DNA from: Clostridiaceae bacterium Marseille-Q4145
Lineage (GTDB): Bacteria > Bacillota > Clostridia > Lachnospirales > Lachnospiraceae
Reading direction: 5' to 3'
DNA: 64,000 nt
Assembly (NCBI GenBank): GCA_018223365.1
Contig: JAGTTP010000002.1
Coordinates: 1 to 64,000 of the forward strand
Positions within the stretch are counted from its first letter, which is position 1; each line of letters begins with the position of its first letter. A program made the translations under genes and the position numbers. Below are positions 1 to 8,497 of this stretch, piece after piece. The notes under the pieces were generated by a model, which saw only the letters and a program-made list of their open reading frames with translations, made no database searches and was not told where the DNA came from.

Positions 1-42
1 ACTGTAAAGAATAAACATATCCTCGACCATATGATAGGTCAT
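1..42 (-). CDS. possible 5' end of a gene running off the left edge
   Basis: On the minus strand an ATG at 42 opens a frame (MTYHMVEDMFILY...) that is still open at the window edge. A purine run (AAAGAAA) just before it is only a weak ribosome binding site. Fourteen codons are too few to name a family. It could equally be chance. Confidence 0.25.
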   Translation of the reverse strand, partial: MTYHMVEDMFILYS

Positions 43-133
43 TTTCTTTAATAATAAATATATTTTTCTCCATATTTATAATATACCATATGTTCCGCTA
101 AAAGTAAACGTATGTTCTTTTTTTCTGTCAAAA

Positions 134-181
134 AAATTGCACACCTAACTCATCACTGAAGTAACGAGAATGCGGTGTGCA
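134..181 (-). terminator. terminator after the GNAT gene
   Basis: TGCACACC (139-146) pairs with GGTGTGCA (174-181). Read on the minus strand the hairpin is followed by AATTTTTTT, giving a Rho-independent terminator directly behind the stop of the acetyltransferase gene. Confidence 0.7.
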
Positions 182-186
182 TTTAT

Positions 187-609
187 TCAACTATTCCACT
201 CCATTACATATTCTTTTTCTCCAGTAAATTCATCCAGCCCTTCAGACTGAATCGTGAACCCTTCTCTTTGGTAAAAAGACATTGCCCTGACATTTTTCTG
301 GTATACATTTAACTGTAATCTGGCTTTTTTATCCTTGATATAATCCAGCAGAGCTTTGCCTATACCATGAGACTGCATTTTACCTGAAACAAAAATACCT
401 TCTATATATTCATCCCGTACACCTACAAAGCCTTGAATTGTTTTGTTACCTTCATACACATAAACTTCTGCCTGTGGCAGCATTTTCTTCACGGCTTCAT
501 AATTGCTGGTCCAGTATTGTCCAGGAATAAAATCATGTGCTTCCAGATTCGTCTTTAACCATATGTCCACAACCTTATTTATATCTACATTCTGCAGCTT
601 TCTAATCAA
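187..609 (-). CDS. GNAT family N-acetyltransferase
   Basis: 140 aa, the usual length of a single GNAT domain. The acetyl-CoA binding region is visible as GKMQSHGIGKALLDYI (a Q/RxxGxG/A-type loop), preceded by the strand EGIFVSG and followed by NVRAMSFYQREGF, the usual C-terminal GNAT motif. The family transfers acetyl groups from acetyl-CoA to amines; the substrate cannot be read from sequence. It resembles the small YjaB-like proteins. It lies 27 bases downstream of the ATPase gene (637-1353), in the same direction, so the two may be cotranscribed. Confidence 0.8.
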   Translation of the reverse strand: MIRKLQNVDINKVVDIWLKTNLEAHDFIPGQYWTSNYEAVKKMLPQAEVYVYEGNKTIQGFVGVRDEYIEGIFVSGKMQSHGIGKALLDYIKDKKARLQLNVYQKNVRAMSFYQREGFTIQSEGLDEFTGEKEYVMEWNS

Positions 610-636
610 AACGATTATTCTCCATTTCTTTATTAC

Positions 637-1353
637 CTAATCTGTCAGTAATCTATCCAACAGCATCTGCCTGTTGTTTATAAACATTTCTGTTATCTGG
701 TAACTCTCTGTATCCTCGTATTCGCACAGATGTATGCGTCCATTATCAAAACAATAGATATCTGCATCAGGTATTCCCAGCAAAATCGGCGAATGCGTAA
801 CTATAATAAACTGTGCTCCCTCTTTTGCACAGCTATGTATTTGCATCAACAATGTAAGCTGTCTCTGCGGTGACAACGCAGCTTCCGGCTCGTCAAAAAG
901 ATACAAACCATTTGGATACAGATAATTCTGTGCCAATGCGAGAAAACTCTCTCCATGTGATTTTTCATGATATTTAGCGGAAGGATGTGTAATATCTGCA
1001 TATTCTTCTTCCTGGGTTGCAACATTATAAAAACTTTCGGCCCTGAGAAAATATCCATACTTTTCCCTCCGATAGCCTTTGGAAATTCTTATCGCATCAC
1101 ACAACTCTGAATGAGTATCATGCGTAGAAAAAGCATAATTCTTTGTTCCTCCCTCAGGATTAAAACCATGTGCTACGGCAAGTGCCTCCAATAAAGTTGA
1201 TTTACCACTGCCATTTTCTCCGACAAAAAAGGTGATTGATTTATTGAAATCAAGTTTTTCAATCCCCTTAAAAGCCTCAATTCTCTTTATATAACTATCG
1301 TTATCAATTCTATTCCAATCGAATATGACTCCTTGTATGAATTGATCATTCAC
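637..1353 (-). CDS. AAA/ABC-type ATP-binding protein
   Basis: 238 aa soluble ATPase. Walker A is FFVGENGSGKSTLLEAL near residue 42, an ABC-signature-like SHGES lies in mid-protein, Walker B is LYLFDEPEAALSP, and a switch histidine follows in IIVTHSPILLG. The layout matches the single-domain SMC/RecF-like AAA ATPases often annotated 'AAA family ATPase'. No membrane segments. The role is unknown; such proteins occur alone or in defence loci, but no partner effector is visible here. Confidence 0.8.
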   Translation of the reverse strand: MNDQFIQGVIFDWNRIDNDSYIKRIEAFKGIEKLDFNKSITFFVGENGSGKSTLLEALAVAHGFNPEGGTKNYAFSTHDTHSELCDAIRISKGYRREKYGYFLRAESFYNVATQEEEYADITHPSAKYHEKSHGESFLALAQNYLYPNGLYLFDEPEAALSPQRQLTLLMQIHSCAKEGAQFIIVTHSPILLGIPDADIYCFDNGRIHLCEYEDTESYQITEMFINNRQMLLDRLLTD

Positions 1354-1380
1354 CTAATCACCTTCCTCTTTATTCTTACA

Positions 1381-1640
1381 GTCGAGTAGGCTTACACCTC
1401 ACAATGTAAGCCCCTCACAGAACCGTAAGTGCGGCTTTCCCGCATACGGCTCTTCATAATAATATTTGTATTGCTTTCCGTCGAAATTAGAACGTCAGCC
1501 TTCTAAATGTCAAAATTTCGAGGCCCAATCACACTCTCTATTTTCTCGCTGTCTACGCTTAGCAACTACCATTACTGACAGTCACCCAAGACTCGCTACT
1601 GGCGGTTGGTTAGACCTTACCAGACAGGCATTCCACCTGC
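1381..1640 (-). mobile_element. group II intron relic, ORF deleted, domains V/VI kept
   Basis: Reading the minus strand, 1452-1413 folds as a domain V hairpin (GAGCCGTATGCGG ... ACTTACGGTTC) and 1412-1381 as domain VI (GCTTACA ... TGTAAGC with a 3' end CTACTCGAC). The stretch 1640-1540 matches the 5' domain of a related intron piece at 12583-12708 (shared AGCGAGTCTTGGG and AAGCGTAGACAGC). The reverse transcriptase ORF and the first bases of the intron are missing, so this is a dead internal-deletion copy. It has fused to the broken ACT-domain gene. The lost RT means it could move only if helped in trans. Confidence 0.7.
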
Positions 1641-1999
1641 TTATTTTGTATCCGGCGGCTTCAAGCGCTTGTATCGCTTTCTCGTAATTCTCCTTTTTGA
1701 CCAGAAGATAGTCCGTATTGTAAGTAGATACTGCAAAATCGGGATGTTATGATCTGCTAAGATCGCTGCGATTTTAGACAGTATCCCAATCAACGAAAAC
1801 TCCAAAACGCCTTGAATCCGAAGTGCTTTCCAGCCATCATCACGCCGAATGACATTTGGCGGAACTTCGCTTGTGAGGCAAACAAGAGATTTTTCTTCGT
1901 CCGTTTTCCCGATAAAGCTATACTCGGAATCTAAATTTACAAAGGAATAATCTTCTACCTGACATACTGAAAATTCCTGATGGATTTTTTTATTTCCAT
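1641..1999 (-). pseudogene. ACT-domain protein gene, frameshifted twice
   Basis: The translation EFSVCQVEDYSF ... FIGKTDEEKSLVCLT ... GVLEFSLIGILSKIAAILA is typical of the small ACT-domain proteins (about 130 aa; putative ligand-binding regulators). The ATG at 1999 (MEIKK) is out of frame with the body by one base at a run of seven A (1985-1991; eight would restore it). A second one-base loss in a run of four T near 1735-1738 shifts the C-terminus; the other frame reads AVSTYNTDYLLVKKENYEKA, as expected of the family. The end runs into the group II intron relic. A TATAAT box (2037-2032) with a weak -35 precedes it. Both lesions are in homopolymers, so sequencing error is possible. Confidence 0.7.
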
Positions 2000-2118
2000 C
2001 GTAGTGGCTCCTTTCATTTGTCACTGTCTCCATTATACGATAGTTGCTCATCTTAGAGAAGCAGGAATTTATCCGGCGCGGTGGAGTAAGGACAGTGTAC
2101 ATGGCTTTCGGGCCGCCG

Positions 2119-3450
2119 TCACGGGCCTGTGATTGCCTTGCGGTAAATGACAAGGGAAATGATCGCAGTAATCGCTTCCGTGATCCAAAACGCATTCCAG
2201 ACGCCAACCGCTCCGAAAAACCTGCTGAGTAAAAACGCAGCCGGGATGATGACCACTACATACCGGCAAAGGGAAATCAGTAAGGAGGGAGTTCCTTTCC
2301 CAAGTCCCTCCAATGCGCCGGAAGATGTAACAGAAACCGCCGAGACGATAAACCCGGCCCCGATGATGCGTAAGGCGGTTTCCCCGGCCTGAATCGTCGC
2401 TTTTGTGTGGGTAAACAGCCCCATCAACTGTCCGGGGATCAGCAGACATATTACTGTCCCAAACACCATAATGATGCCACTCATGCACAAAACGATCTGA
2501 TAAATCTGGCTGACCCGTTTGTGCTCCCCCGCGCCGTAGTTATAGCCAATCAGGGGACGCATCCCCTGTACAATGCCATTCGCTGGCAGATAGATAAAGG
2601 TCTGCAATTTGTAATAGATTCCTAAAACCAGAATATACACTTCGGAATATGCCGCCAAAATCGCATTGAGCGCCGAAATCAAAAGAGACGGAAGCGCAAG
2701 ATTCAGGGTTGCGGGAATGCCGATGGAGTATAGCTTTATTACCATCTTTTTGCTGGGCAGAATGTACTGCCTGCGGATATGCACGCGAATTGGCCGCACA
2801 AGATAGACTACAAGGTAAATCGCAAGCGTCAGAGTCTGCCCGATGCCGGTTGCCAGTGCAGCGCCTTCGATTCCCATTTCCGGGAATAGGCCATATCCAA
2901 AAATCAGAACGGGATCTAAGACAATGTTTGTGATGCACCCGCACATCAGGCTTATCATGGTCGTTTTCATGTTTCCTACTGCCTGGAACAATTTCTCAAA
3001 CGCCATGCTGACGGTAACAATGAGTGTAAAGGCGAACGCAACGACAGAATAGCGGACGCCAAGTTCAATGACCGCTTCGGATGAAGTGAACATCCGCAGG
3101 AAAACCGGCATGATCGTAATACAGCAGACTATCATAACAACGCCATGAATCACGGCAAGCACAAGTCCCTGCGTTGCAGCCTGATCCGCTTTCCTGTTAT
3201 CTCCAGCGCCCAGATAGAAGGCGATGACTGCGTTGATTCCAACGCCAAATCCAATTCCGACGGCATTGATGAAATTTTGAACCGGGTAAACCAGTGATAA
3301 CGCCGTCATAGCTTCCTCGCTAATCTGTGCGACGAAAAAGCTGTCGATAATGTTGTATAGAGAATTAACCAGCATGGATAAAACCATAGGCAGGGTCATG
3401 GATAAAATCAGCGGTAATACCGGTTTTTCTTTCATAAAAGTTTCATTCAT
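2119..3450 (-). CDS. MATE family efflux transporter
   Basis: 443 aa, 12 predicted hydrophobic segments in two homologous halves, the normal MATE size. Opening PLILSMTLPMVLSMLVNSLYNIIDSFFVAQ and MRPLIGYNYGAGEHKRV are typical family sequences. MATE proteins export cationic drugs or metabolites using Na+ or H+ gradients. It overlaps the preceding GNAT gene by 8 bases and is the last intact gene of a nitroreductase-MATE-GNAT-MATE operon. A second, different MATE gene is two genes upstream, which suggests broad efflux capacity or a heteromeric arrangement. Substrate unknown. Confidence 0.9.
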   Translation of the reverse strand: MNETFMKEKPVLPLILSMTLPMVLSMLVNSLYNIIDSFFVAQISEEAMTALSLVYPVQNFINAVGIGFGVGINAVIAFYLGAGDNRKADQAATQGLVLAVIHGVVMIVCCITIMPVFLRMFTSSEAVIELGVRYSVVAFAFTLIVTVSMAFEKLFQAVGNMKTTMISLMCGCITNIVLDPVLIFGYGLFPEMGIEGAALATGIGQTLTLAIYLVVYLVRPIRVHIRRQYILPSKKMVIKLYSIGIPATLNLALPSLLISALNAILAAYSEVYILVLGIYYKLQTFIYLPANGIVQGMRPLIGYNYGAGEHKRVSQIYQIVLCMSGIIMVFGTVICLLIPGQLMGLFTHTKATIQAGETALRIIGAGFIVSAVSVTSSGALEGLGKGTPSLLISLCRYVVVIIPAAFLLSRFFGAVGVWNAFWITEAITAIISLVIYRKAITGP

Positions 3451-3862
3451 TCGTGATTGCCTCAGGTGTTTCTTTTCTTGTCATAAAACAGATCGGATCT
3501 TTTCGGAAGCCAAAGGGTTCATAAAACTGTTCAGCCTCTTCCGTGATCAGCATTCCCAGCAGGGAACGGTATGTGTCTTCTGCCGTAATCGCCTTTAGGA
3601 GAGAGGCGCCCACACCCCTGTGCCGGAAATCTGCATCCACAACAACATCACAAATATAATACTGGGTGGCATAGTCTGTTATCACTCTTGCAAATCCGAT
3701 TTGTTTTCCGTCGGCGGTATAGGCTCCATAGCAGATAGAGTGTTTCCATGACTCCATAATTGCTTCTTTCTTTCTGTTGCATGCCCATACGGTCTGTGAT
3801 AGAAGGCGAAGTACGGTTTCTGTTTGCAGAGCATCCAGCCCTTTTTTAATATGTATTTCCAT
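3443..3862 (-). CDS. GNAT family N-acetyltransferase
   Basis: 139 aa single GNAT domain. The cofactor loop DADFRHRGVGASLLKAI and the C-terminal EQFYEPFGFRKD are clear. It sits between two MATE efflux genes and overlaps the downstream one, so it is translated in the same operon. The context suggests acetylation of a small toxic amine or drug, but the substrate cannot be inferred. Confidence 0.85.
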   Translation of the reverse strand: MEIHIKKGLDALQTETVLRLLSQTVWACNRKKEAIMESWKHSICYGAYTADGKQIGFARVITDYATQYYICDVVVDADFRHRGVGASLLKAITAEDTYRSLLGMLITEEAEQFYEPFGFRKDPICFMTRKETPEAITNE

Positions 3863-3884
3863 ATCGTCTCTCCTTTTCCTGTTC

Positions 3885-5246
3885 TTACTGTGTTTTTGTA
3901 CCGCTGCAAAGCGTTTCTTTTTTTCTGCCTGCTCGGAAGATCAGAAACGCCAGAACGAATGTTGCCGTTTCTGTGACAGGGAAGGACAGCCAGATCCCTG
4001 TAATCTTCAGGAGTTTTTCCATACCCCACATGAATGGAATGAGCAGCAGAAACTGACGCAATAGCTGGATCAGCATACTTGGAAAGACCTGTTCTATTGC
4101 CTGAAGATAGGTGGAGATCATGGTAGACCATCCGCAGAACAGGTAGCTGACCGCCATAATCCGCATAGCGGATATTCCAAAGGAGCGCATGGCTTCCGAC
4201 GCTGTAAATAATTCCAAAAGCTGTGCCGGAAAGAAGTTGACGGTCAATGTTCCCAGTATCATCATACCGGAGACCAAAGCGGTTCCGTATCGGAAAGCGG
4301 AGTGCAGCCTATCTCTGTTTCCCGCACCGTAGTTAAACCGCATAATAGGCAAACAGCCCTGAATCAAGCCGTTTACTGTCATAACGATCAGCTGCTGCAC
4401 CTTAAAATACGCACCGAAGAATGCAATCGCCGTATCGGAATACGCCACCAGAAACAGATTGACGAATGTCACCATAAACGAACTGAGGGCGTTCATAATA
4501 AAAGATGGCAGGCCAAAGGCAAAAATACGGCGGATCATCTGCTTTTGCAAATGAAAGCCTTTGATTTTTACCTGCACTTTCTGCTTTTTGCCCAGCAGCA
4601 AAGCAAATGCCAAAATCATGGATAATGAATAGCCCGCAACAGTAGCCACCGCAGCGCCACGGATTCCCATAGCTGGAAAAACACCAATACCAAAAATTAG
4701 GAGTGGGTCAAATACAAAATTAACGACCACTCCTGCAATCTGGAACCACATAGGAGCAACCATGTTCCCAGTAGCCTGTATCATCTTCTGGATTGCGATA
4801 TGCACCATGTTGGGAATTTGCATGAACGAACATACGCTCATATAGGCAAGACTCAACTGATAAATTTCTTCGTTATTGGTGAATGCCCCAAAGTAGGGTT
4901 TCATAATCAGTAATGACAGAAGATTGAGCAGAGCACCAATTCCAAAGGCCAGTAACAATCCATGTGTGACGGTGGTATTTGCCTCATCCTGCTTTTTCTC
5001 CCCAAGATACCCTGCAATCAGTACATTCACGCCGACACCGATCCAGATAGACGCCGCATTCATCAGTGTTGTAATCGGGAATGACAGAGAAACAGCCGTT
5101 AGTGCATTCTCACTCAACCGCGCTATAAACGCACTGTCTATCAGATTATAGGAATATTGCAGGAACATGGAGATTAGCGGCGGTATCGACATTTGCCAAA
5201 TGAGCTTTCCAACAGGAGCGACCGCCATTTTATTATTGGTCTGCAT
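3885..5246 (-). CDS. MATE family efflux transporter
   Basis: The gene is best started at the ATG at 5246 (MQTNNKMAVAPVGKLIWQM), which has a GAGGAGGGAAAG ribosome binding site; the longer open frame upstream has no family similarity and covers the end of the neighbouring leader. That gives 453 aa with 12 hydrophobic segments and the family pattern IPPLISMFLQYSYNLIDSAF and CLPIMRFNYGAGNRDR. It is the second gene after nitroreductase in the operon and is distinct in sequence from the MATE at 2119-3450. Confidence 0.9.
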   Translation of the reverse strand: MQTNNKMAVAPVGKLIWQMSIPPLISMFLQYSYNLIDSAFIARLSENALTAVSLSFPITTLMNAASIWIGVGVNVLIAGYLGEKKQDEANTTVTHGLLLAFGIGALLNLLSLLIMKPYFGAFTNNEEIYQLSLAYMSVCSFMQIPNMVHIAIQKMIQATGNMVAPMWFQIAGVVVNFVFDPLLIFGIGVFPAMGIRGAAVATVAGYSLSMILAFALLLGKKQKVQVKIKGFHLQKQMIRRIFAFGLPSFIMNALSSFMVTFVNLFLVAYSDTAIAFFGAYFKVQQLIVMTVNGLIQGCLPIMRFNYGAGNRDRLHSAFRYGTALVSGMMILGTLTVNFFPAQLLELFTASEAMRSFGISAMRIMAVSYLFCGWSTMISTYLQAIEQVFPSMLIQLLRQFLLLIPFMWGMEKLLKITGIWLSFPVTETATFVLAFLIFRAGRKKETLCSGTKTQ

Positions 5247-5305
5247 ACTTTCCCTCCTCTCCACAAATTGTCCGGCGCAAAAAAATTGCGCCGGACAGCG
5301 GGACA

Positions 5306-5827
5306 TTAAATCCGAACAATATAGTTTTGTTTGCGTGCAGCGGGATGACCGGCTTCCTGGGCCGGATAACCCAATGCAATCGCCCCGACGCCACGCAAGG
5401 TTTCCGGTAGCTTCCACTCCCGCAGGAGAGCCTTACCGCTTTCACTGTCAAAAATCTCACGTTCCCGATGTACCCATACGGTTCCCAGGCCAAGGGCATT
5501 GGCAGCGAGCATCATATTTTCAAGGACGCAGCTTCCGTCCTCAACAAAGGTGCTTGCGGAGCCATCTGCCAAAACCAGGATCACGACAGGTGCGCCATAA
5601 TAAGGGTCTGTGTTGCTCCCCAGCACTTCTGCGTTTAGTTTTGCAATCTCCTTCCTATATTTGGGGTCTGTAATTGCAATGATGGTTGGAGATTGATGTC
5701 CTCCGCCGGTAGGAGCGTAAGTCCCTGCTTCCAGTACAGCGTCCAAAGCCTCGGAGGGGACAAACTCTGATTTATAAACCCTTACACTGCGGCGCGTCTT
5801 GATCAGAGACAAAAAATTATTATCCAT
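5306..5827 (-). CDS. nitroreductase family protein
   Basis: 173 aa. The N-terminus LSLIKTRRSVRVYKSEFVPSEALDAVLEAGTYAPTGG is the FMN-binding signature of small nitroreductases; AANALGLGTVWVH and EWKLPETLRGVGAIALGYP complete the fold. These are FMN/NAD(P)H enzymes that reduce nitro groups, quinones or flavins. First gene of the operon with two MATE pumps and a GNAT. A strong promoter and a leader terminator lie upstream (5880-5988). Physiological substrate unknown. Confidence 0.9.
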   Translation of the reverse strand: MDNNFLSLIKTRRSVRVYKSEFVPSEALDAVLEAGTYAPTGGGHQSPTIIAITDPKYRKEIAKLNAEVLGSNTDPYYGAPVVILVLADGSASTFVEDGSCVLENMMLAANALGLGTVWVHREREIFDSESGKALLREWKLPETLRGVGAIALGYPAQEAGHPAARKQNYIVRI

Positions 5828-5871
5828 ACTGATAAGTCCTCCATTCTGTCAGCACTTCTGAGATACGGGCA

Positions 5872-5911
5872 ACAAAAAAGCCACACAACTATCACAAGAC
5901 AGTTGTGTGGC
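5872..5911 (-). terminator. leader terminator / candidate attenuator before the nitroreductase-MATE operon
   Basis: GCCACACAACT (5880-5890) pairs perfectly with AGTTGTGTGGC (5901-5911); on the minus strand it is followed by TTTTTTG. It lies between a consensus promoter and the first gene (start 5827), so transcripts would end early unless an antiterminating event occurs. A 30-codon GTG-started frame (5941-5849) and a 17-codon TTG-started frame (5945-5892) read into the stem and could act as leader peptides, though neither has a good ribosome binding site. Confidence 0.7.
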
Positions 5912-5959
5912 AAAAAGATGACCGAATCCGGAAAAGTCCACTCAAATTTTACGGTTATT

Positions 5960-5988
5960 ATTATAGCGAACTTTCAGGAGACTGTCAA
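5960..5988 (-). promoter_or_regulatory. sigma-A promoter of the nitroreductase-MATE operon
   Basis: On the minus strand TTGACA (5988-5983), a 17-base spacer, and TATAAT (5965-5960): a perfect vegetative consensus. Start of transcription is expected near 5953, giving a leader of about 125 bases that contains the terminator hairpin. Confidence 0.85.
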
Positions 5989-6140
5989 ACGTCAATCTTC
6001 TTGAGTTTTCGCTGCCTTATCCACGAAACTCTAAATCTGTTGTGTTGAATATACACAACTTTCATATCTATTTTTTATTGCAGTTTACGGAAACTCAAGT
6101 CAATCATCGCGTAAGGAAAGATAGAAAATATAGAATTACG

Positions 6141-6342
6141 TTATGTTGCTCTTTGATTTTGACTTTTATTGAATTCATCACTTGACATTGTGGCAAAGAT
6201 TTCTCCGACATCGCATACCTCATCCACCACATCATTCCTCTTAAAGCGGAGTCTGTTGCGGTTCTTGACGTATTTTTCAATGTCAAACTCATTCTTTTTG
6301 TCATAATCGGATAACAGCGGGTACTGCTTATTCTTCGTTATA
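6141..6342 (-). CDS. unrecognised fragment
   Basis: The minus frame reads ITKNKQYPLLSDYDKKNEFD then KYVKNRNRLRFKRNDVVDEV. It is rich in charged residues and matches no family I know. It is open up to the broken cupin/decarboxylase region and has no start of its own with a ribosome binding site, so it is probably the 3' part of a gene joined here by deletion. Confidence 0.3.
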
Positions 6343-6408
6343 TCAAACTTCCGCAAATTTTGGTGCAAAATCACCCAGGGCATCTCTGCCCGCTGTTACC
6401 TTTTTCAT
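6343..6408 (-). pseudogene. 5' stub of a carboxymuconolactone decarboxylase-family gene
   Basis: The ATG at 6408 opens MKKVTAGRDALGDFAPKFAEV and stops at once. This is the familiar N-terminus of small CMD-family proteins that often follow a cupin gene, as here (the ATG lies inside the cupin 3' end). The remaining roughly 100 residues are missing and replaced by unrelated sequence. Confidence 0.55.
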
Positions 6409-6822
6409 GATCTGTCTCTTTTTTAAGCTTACTGTATTCTTCTTCCTTCACCGGCTCCATCCATTCATTGGAACTTCCTTCTGCCGGAACTTCTACCGCC
6501 AAATGAGAAAACCAGCTATCAGGAGCAGCGCCATGCCAATGCTTCACTTCCGGCGCAATATTGATGACATCACCGGGTTTCATCTCCTGAGCCGTTTTTC
6601 CCCACTCCTGATAATATCCACGTCCGGCAGTGCAGAGCAAAATCTGTCCGCCTTTGTGATGAATATGCCAGTTATTCCGGCATCCTGGCTCAAAGGTTAC
6701 ATTTGCAATTCCAACTCTTTCCGTTGTCAGCATGGACAGGTAACTCTGTCCAACAAAATATTGTGCATACGCATCATTTTTTCCCCCAATGGGAATATCT
6801 GTTTAAATCCTTTTTCTGTCAT
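6371..6822 (-). pseudogene. cupin-domain protein gene, one-base frameshift near the start
   Basis: The body (from 6733) is a clear cupin: NNWHIHHKGGQILLCTAGRG, then EMKPGDVINIAPEVKHWHGA, with metal-binding His residues. The natural start is the ATG at 6822 (MTEKGFKQIFPLGEK); the expected continuation NDAYAQYFVGQSYLS is in another frame. A run of six A at 6777-6782 would need seven to join them. Translation from the internal ATG at 6733 would give a shortened 120-aa protein. An IS3-family relic lies just upstream and may have removed the promoter. Confidence 0.65.
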
Positions 6823-6846
6823 GATCGATTTGAAGTGGTAAGCTAA

Positions 6847-7451
6847 AAGTAGACACTATCCAAAAAATTGTAAACAAGTGGTATACTTTGATCAACAAGT
6901 ATATTTCTTGTTGCACAGGAGGTGTATCTATGATCCCAAAAGAACAGTGCATAGCCATTGCCAAAGAAATTGTAGACGGTTCTCTCTCTAGTCGTGAAGC
7001 TGCTGAAAAGTATGGTATTTCAAAATCATTGGCAGCTAAATATGCAACAGATTATCGTCGAGAAAACGGCTTACCCGTGAGAACATCCACTCCGCGTACC
7101 CCGGAGACGAAAGCAATTATGTTAAAATCTTCCAATGATTCGTTCCATTTGGAAGATTATCAGTCAATGACAAAAGATCAATTGATTGAAGAACTTATTA
7201 AATCAAAAATCAATGAAGCCAGGGCAAAAAAGGGTACGAAGTGAAAGGGGATGGTCAAAACAAGGAGTTCATTTCTTTAAGCAGCAAGAATTCGAAATCG
7301 TGATGGAACTTTCAAAAGAATTTCCTGTTGCGGTTCTTTGCCGATTAATGAATGTAAATCGAAGTGGCTTTTATAAGTGGAAAAAACGCCTGGAACATCC
7401 TTCAAAACGACTGTTATCCTTTGTAAGTGATCTGGCATTATTCAAGGAATG
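6847..7451 (+). mobile_element. decayed, truncated IS3-family (IS150-like) element
   Basis: An orfA-type transposase starts at the ATG at 6930 (RBS AGGAGG; REAAEKYGISKSLAAKY helix-turn-helix). The orfB part reads FEIVMELSKEFPVAVLCRLMNVNRSGFYKWKK and then ends after the DLALFKE motif, so the whole DDE catalytic domain is absent. Within the overlap one T is missing near 7290 (the joined reading would be SSKN then FEIVM), another inactivating lesion. The left terminal region probably begins near 6847 (TAGACACTATCC). It abuts a sigma-factor fragment at 7450. Confidence 0.65.
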
Positions 7452-7524
7452 ACGAATAACAATCCGGCAATAGGTATCATGGGTATAGCGGATATGTTCT
7501 TGATAGGCTTCCTGTTCGGTCATG
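7450..7524 (-). pseudogene. N-terminal stub of an integrative-element sigma factor-like gene
   Basis: From the ATG at 7524 the minus strand reads MTEQEAYQEHIRYTHDTYC then RIVIRH, the typical opening of the small sigma-70-like regulators in Tn916/Tn1549-type conjugative elements. After about 25 codons the sequence changes into the truncated IS3 relic in the opposite orientation. Confidence 0.5.
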
Positions 7525-7552
7525 GAAACTCCCCCTTTCTTCGATTATGGGA

Positions 7553-7586
7553 AAGGGCGGCAGCACTTTTTGCTGTCGCCCCTTGA
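7553..7586. other. GC-rich hairpin
   Basis: GGGCGGCAGC and GCTGTCGCCC form a 10-bp stem around ACTTTTT. It lies in the non-coding stretch 7525-7693, whose remaining sequence is reminiscent of intergenic DNA in integrative elements; no other gene is visible there. Confidence 0.4.
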
Positions 7587-7693
7587 TTACCCACCAGCAA
7601 GGACAGACGGGGCTGTCAACGGTGGGCGCAGCACATTCACTTGCCGTTGACTGGCTCGGCTGGGTTTACTATTTTTGAATGGTAATTGCAGAT

Positions 7694-8326
7694 TTAATTC
7701 TTGCGACTATATCCAATGGTGCTTATTATGAGGGAAATTCCAAAAATCAAAATTGCCGCTATCCCTGTGATTAGCACATATGAATGAACAGAATTTATCA
7801 TAGCAGCCATTCCCGGCCCATCTTCAAAATATTTTACAAAGTAAAACATTGGAATTACCACAATCAATCCCATAGTTTGCGCAGAACGAAAACCAAACCA
7901 ATAAGTTAATGGCAAGCAAATTCCTGTCCATAATAATGGGATAATAATTGCTGCTGCAATCGAAAATAACCAGATAAGCATATCAAAGTTTTGAAAAATT
8001 ATGCTGGATAAACTATTGAACGCAATGCTTCCCAAAATGCTGATTGCAACAGTATATATTACGGAAACATATTTACTTGCAACAACAGTAAAATTGCTTA
8101 TCGGCATAGCTAATTGATATTTTTTCCAGCTTGCCTTTTCATCACTTGCGAAACTCATAATATTTTGCATACCGATTGTCATGGCAAACATAACGGAAGC
8201 AAATAAGCCAGCATAAATTCCAGCATTGAAAATAAGCAGAACAATAGCTGCTGCTGCAATCAGAATAAGTTTCTTATCAATACTCTTGAAGAAAATGGAT
8301 ATGTCTTTATATATCAATCCTCGCAT
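7694..8326 (-). CDS. ABC-2 type transporter permease
   Basis: 210 aa with six hydrophobic segments, beginning MRGLIYKDISIFFKSIDKKLILIAAAAIVL, and with AMTIGMQNIMSFASDEKASWKKYQLAMPIS, a typical ABC-2 permease loop. Start ATG at 8326 overlaps the end of the ATPase gene (8314), so the two were translationally coupled before the insertion. It belongs to a GntR-ATPase-permease set of the YtrABC type, usually linked to cell-wall stress or peptide-antibiotic responses. It may now lack a functional ATPase partner. Confidence 0.8.
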   Translation of the reverse strand: MRGLIYKDISIFFKSIDKKLILIAAAAIVLLIFNAGIYAGLFASVMFAMTIGMQNIMSFASDEKASWKKYQLAMPISNFTVVASKYVSVIYTVAISILGSIAFNSLSSIIFQNFDMLIWLFSIAAAIIIPLLWTGICLPLTYWFGFRSAQTMGLIVVIPMFYFVKYFEDGPGMAAMINSVHSYVLITGIAAILIFGISLIISTIGYSRKN

Positions 8327-8449
8327 GATGTACCTCCTTTGACATAGAAAAGCATAATATCTTCTAATGTGGCATTATCCACAATGATGTTTTTGTATTT
8401 TCGTTTGAATGCTTCTTTGTCATGAACAAGACACTCCACGCTCATATTT
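8314..8449 (-). pseudogene. 3' part of the interrupted ABC ATPase gene
   Basis: Reads NMSVECLVHDKEAFKRKYKN then IIVDNATLEDIMLFYVKGG and stops at 8314. It joins in frame to the 5' part at 9823-10553 once the IS and one copy of its 3-bp target repeat are removed (ACA AAT ATG across the joint). Confidence 0.85.
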
Positions 8450-8497
8450 TGATATTGTCAATATTGGTTGACACATTTATCTCAAAGATATCATTTC

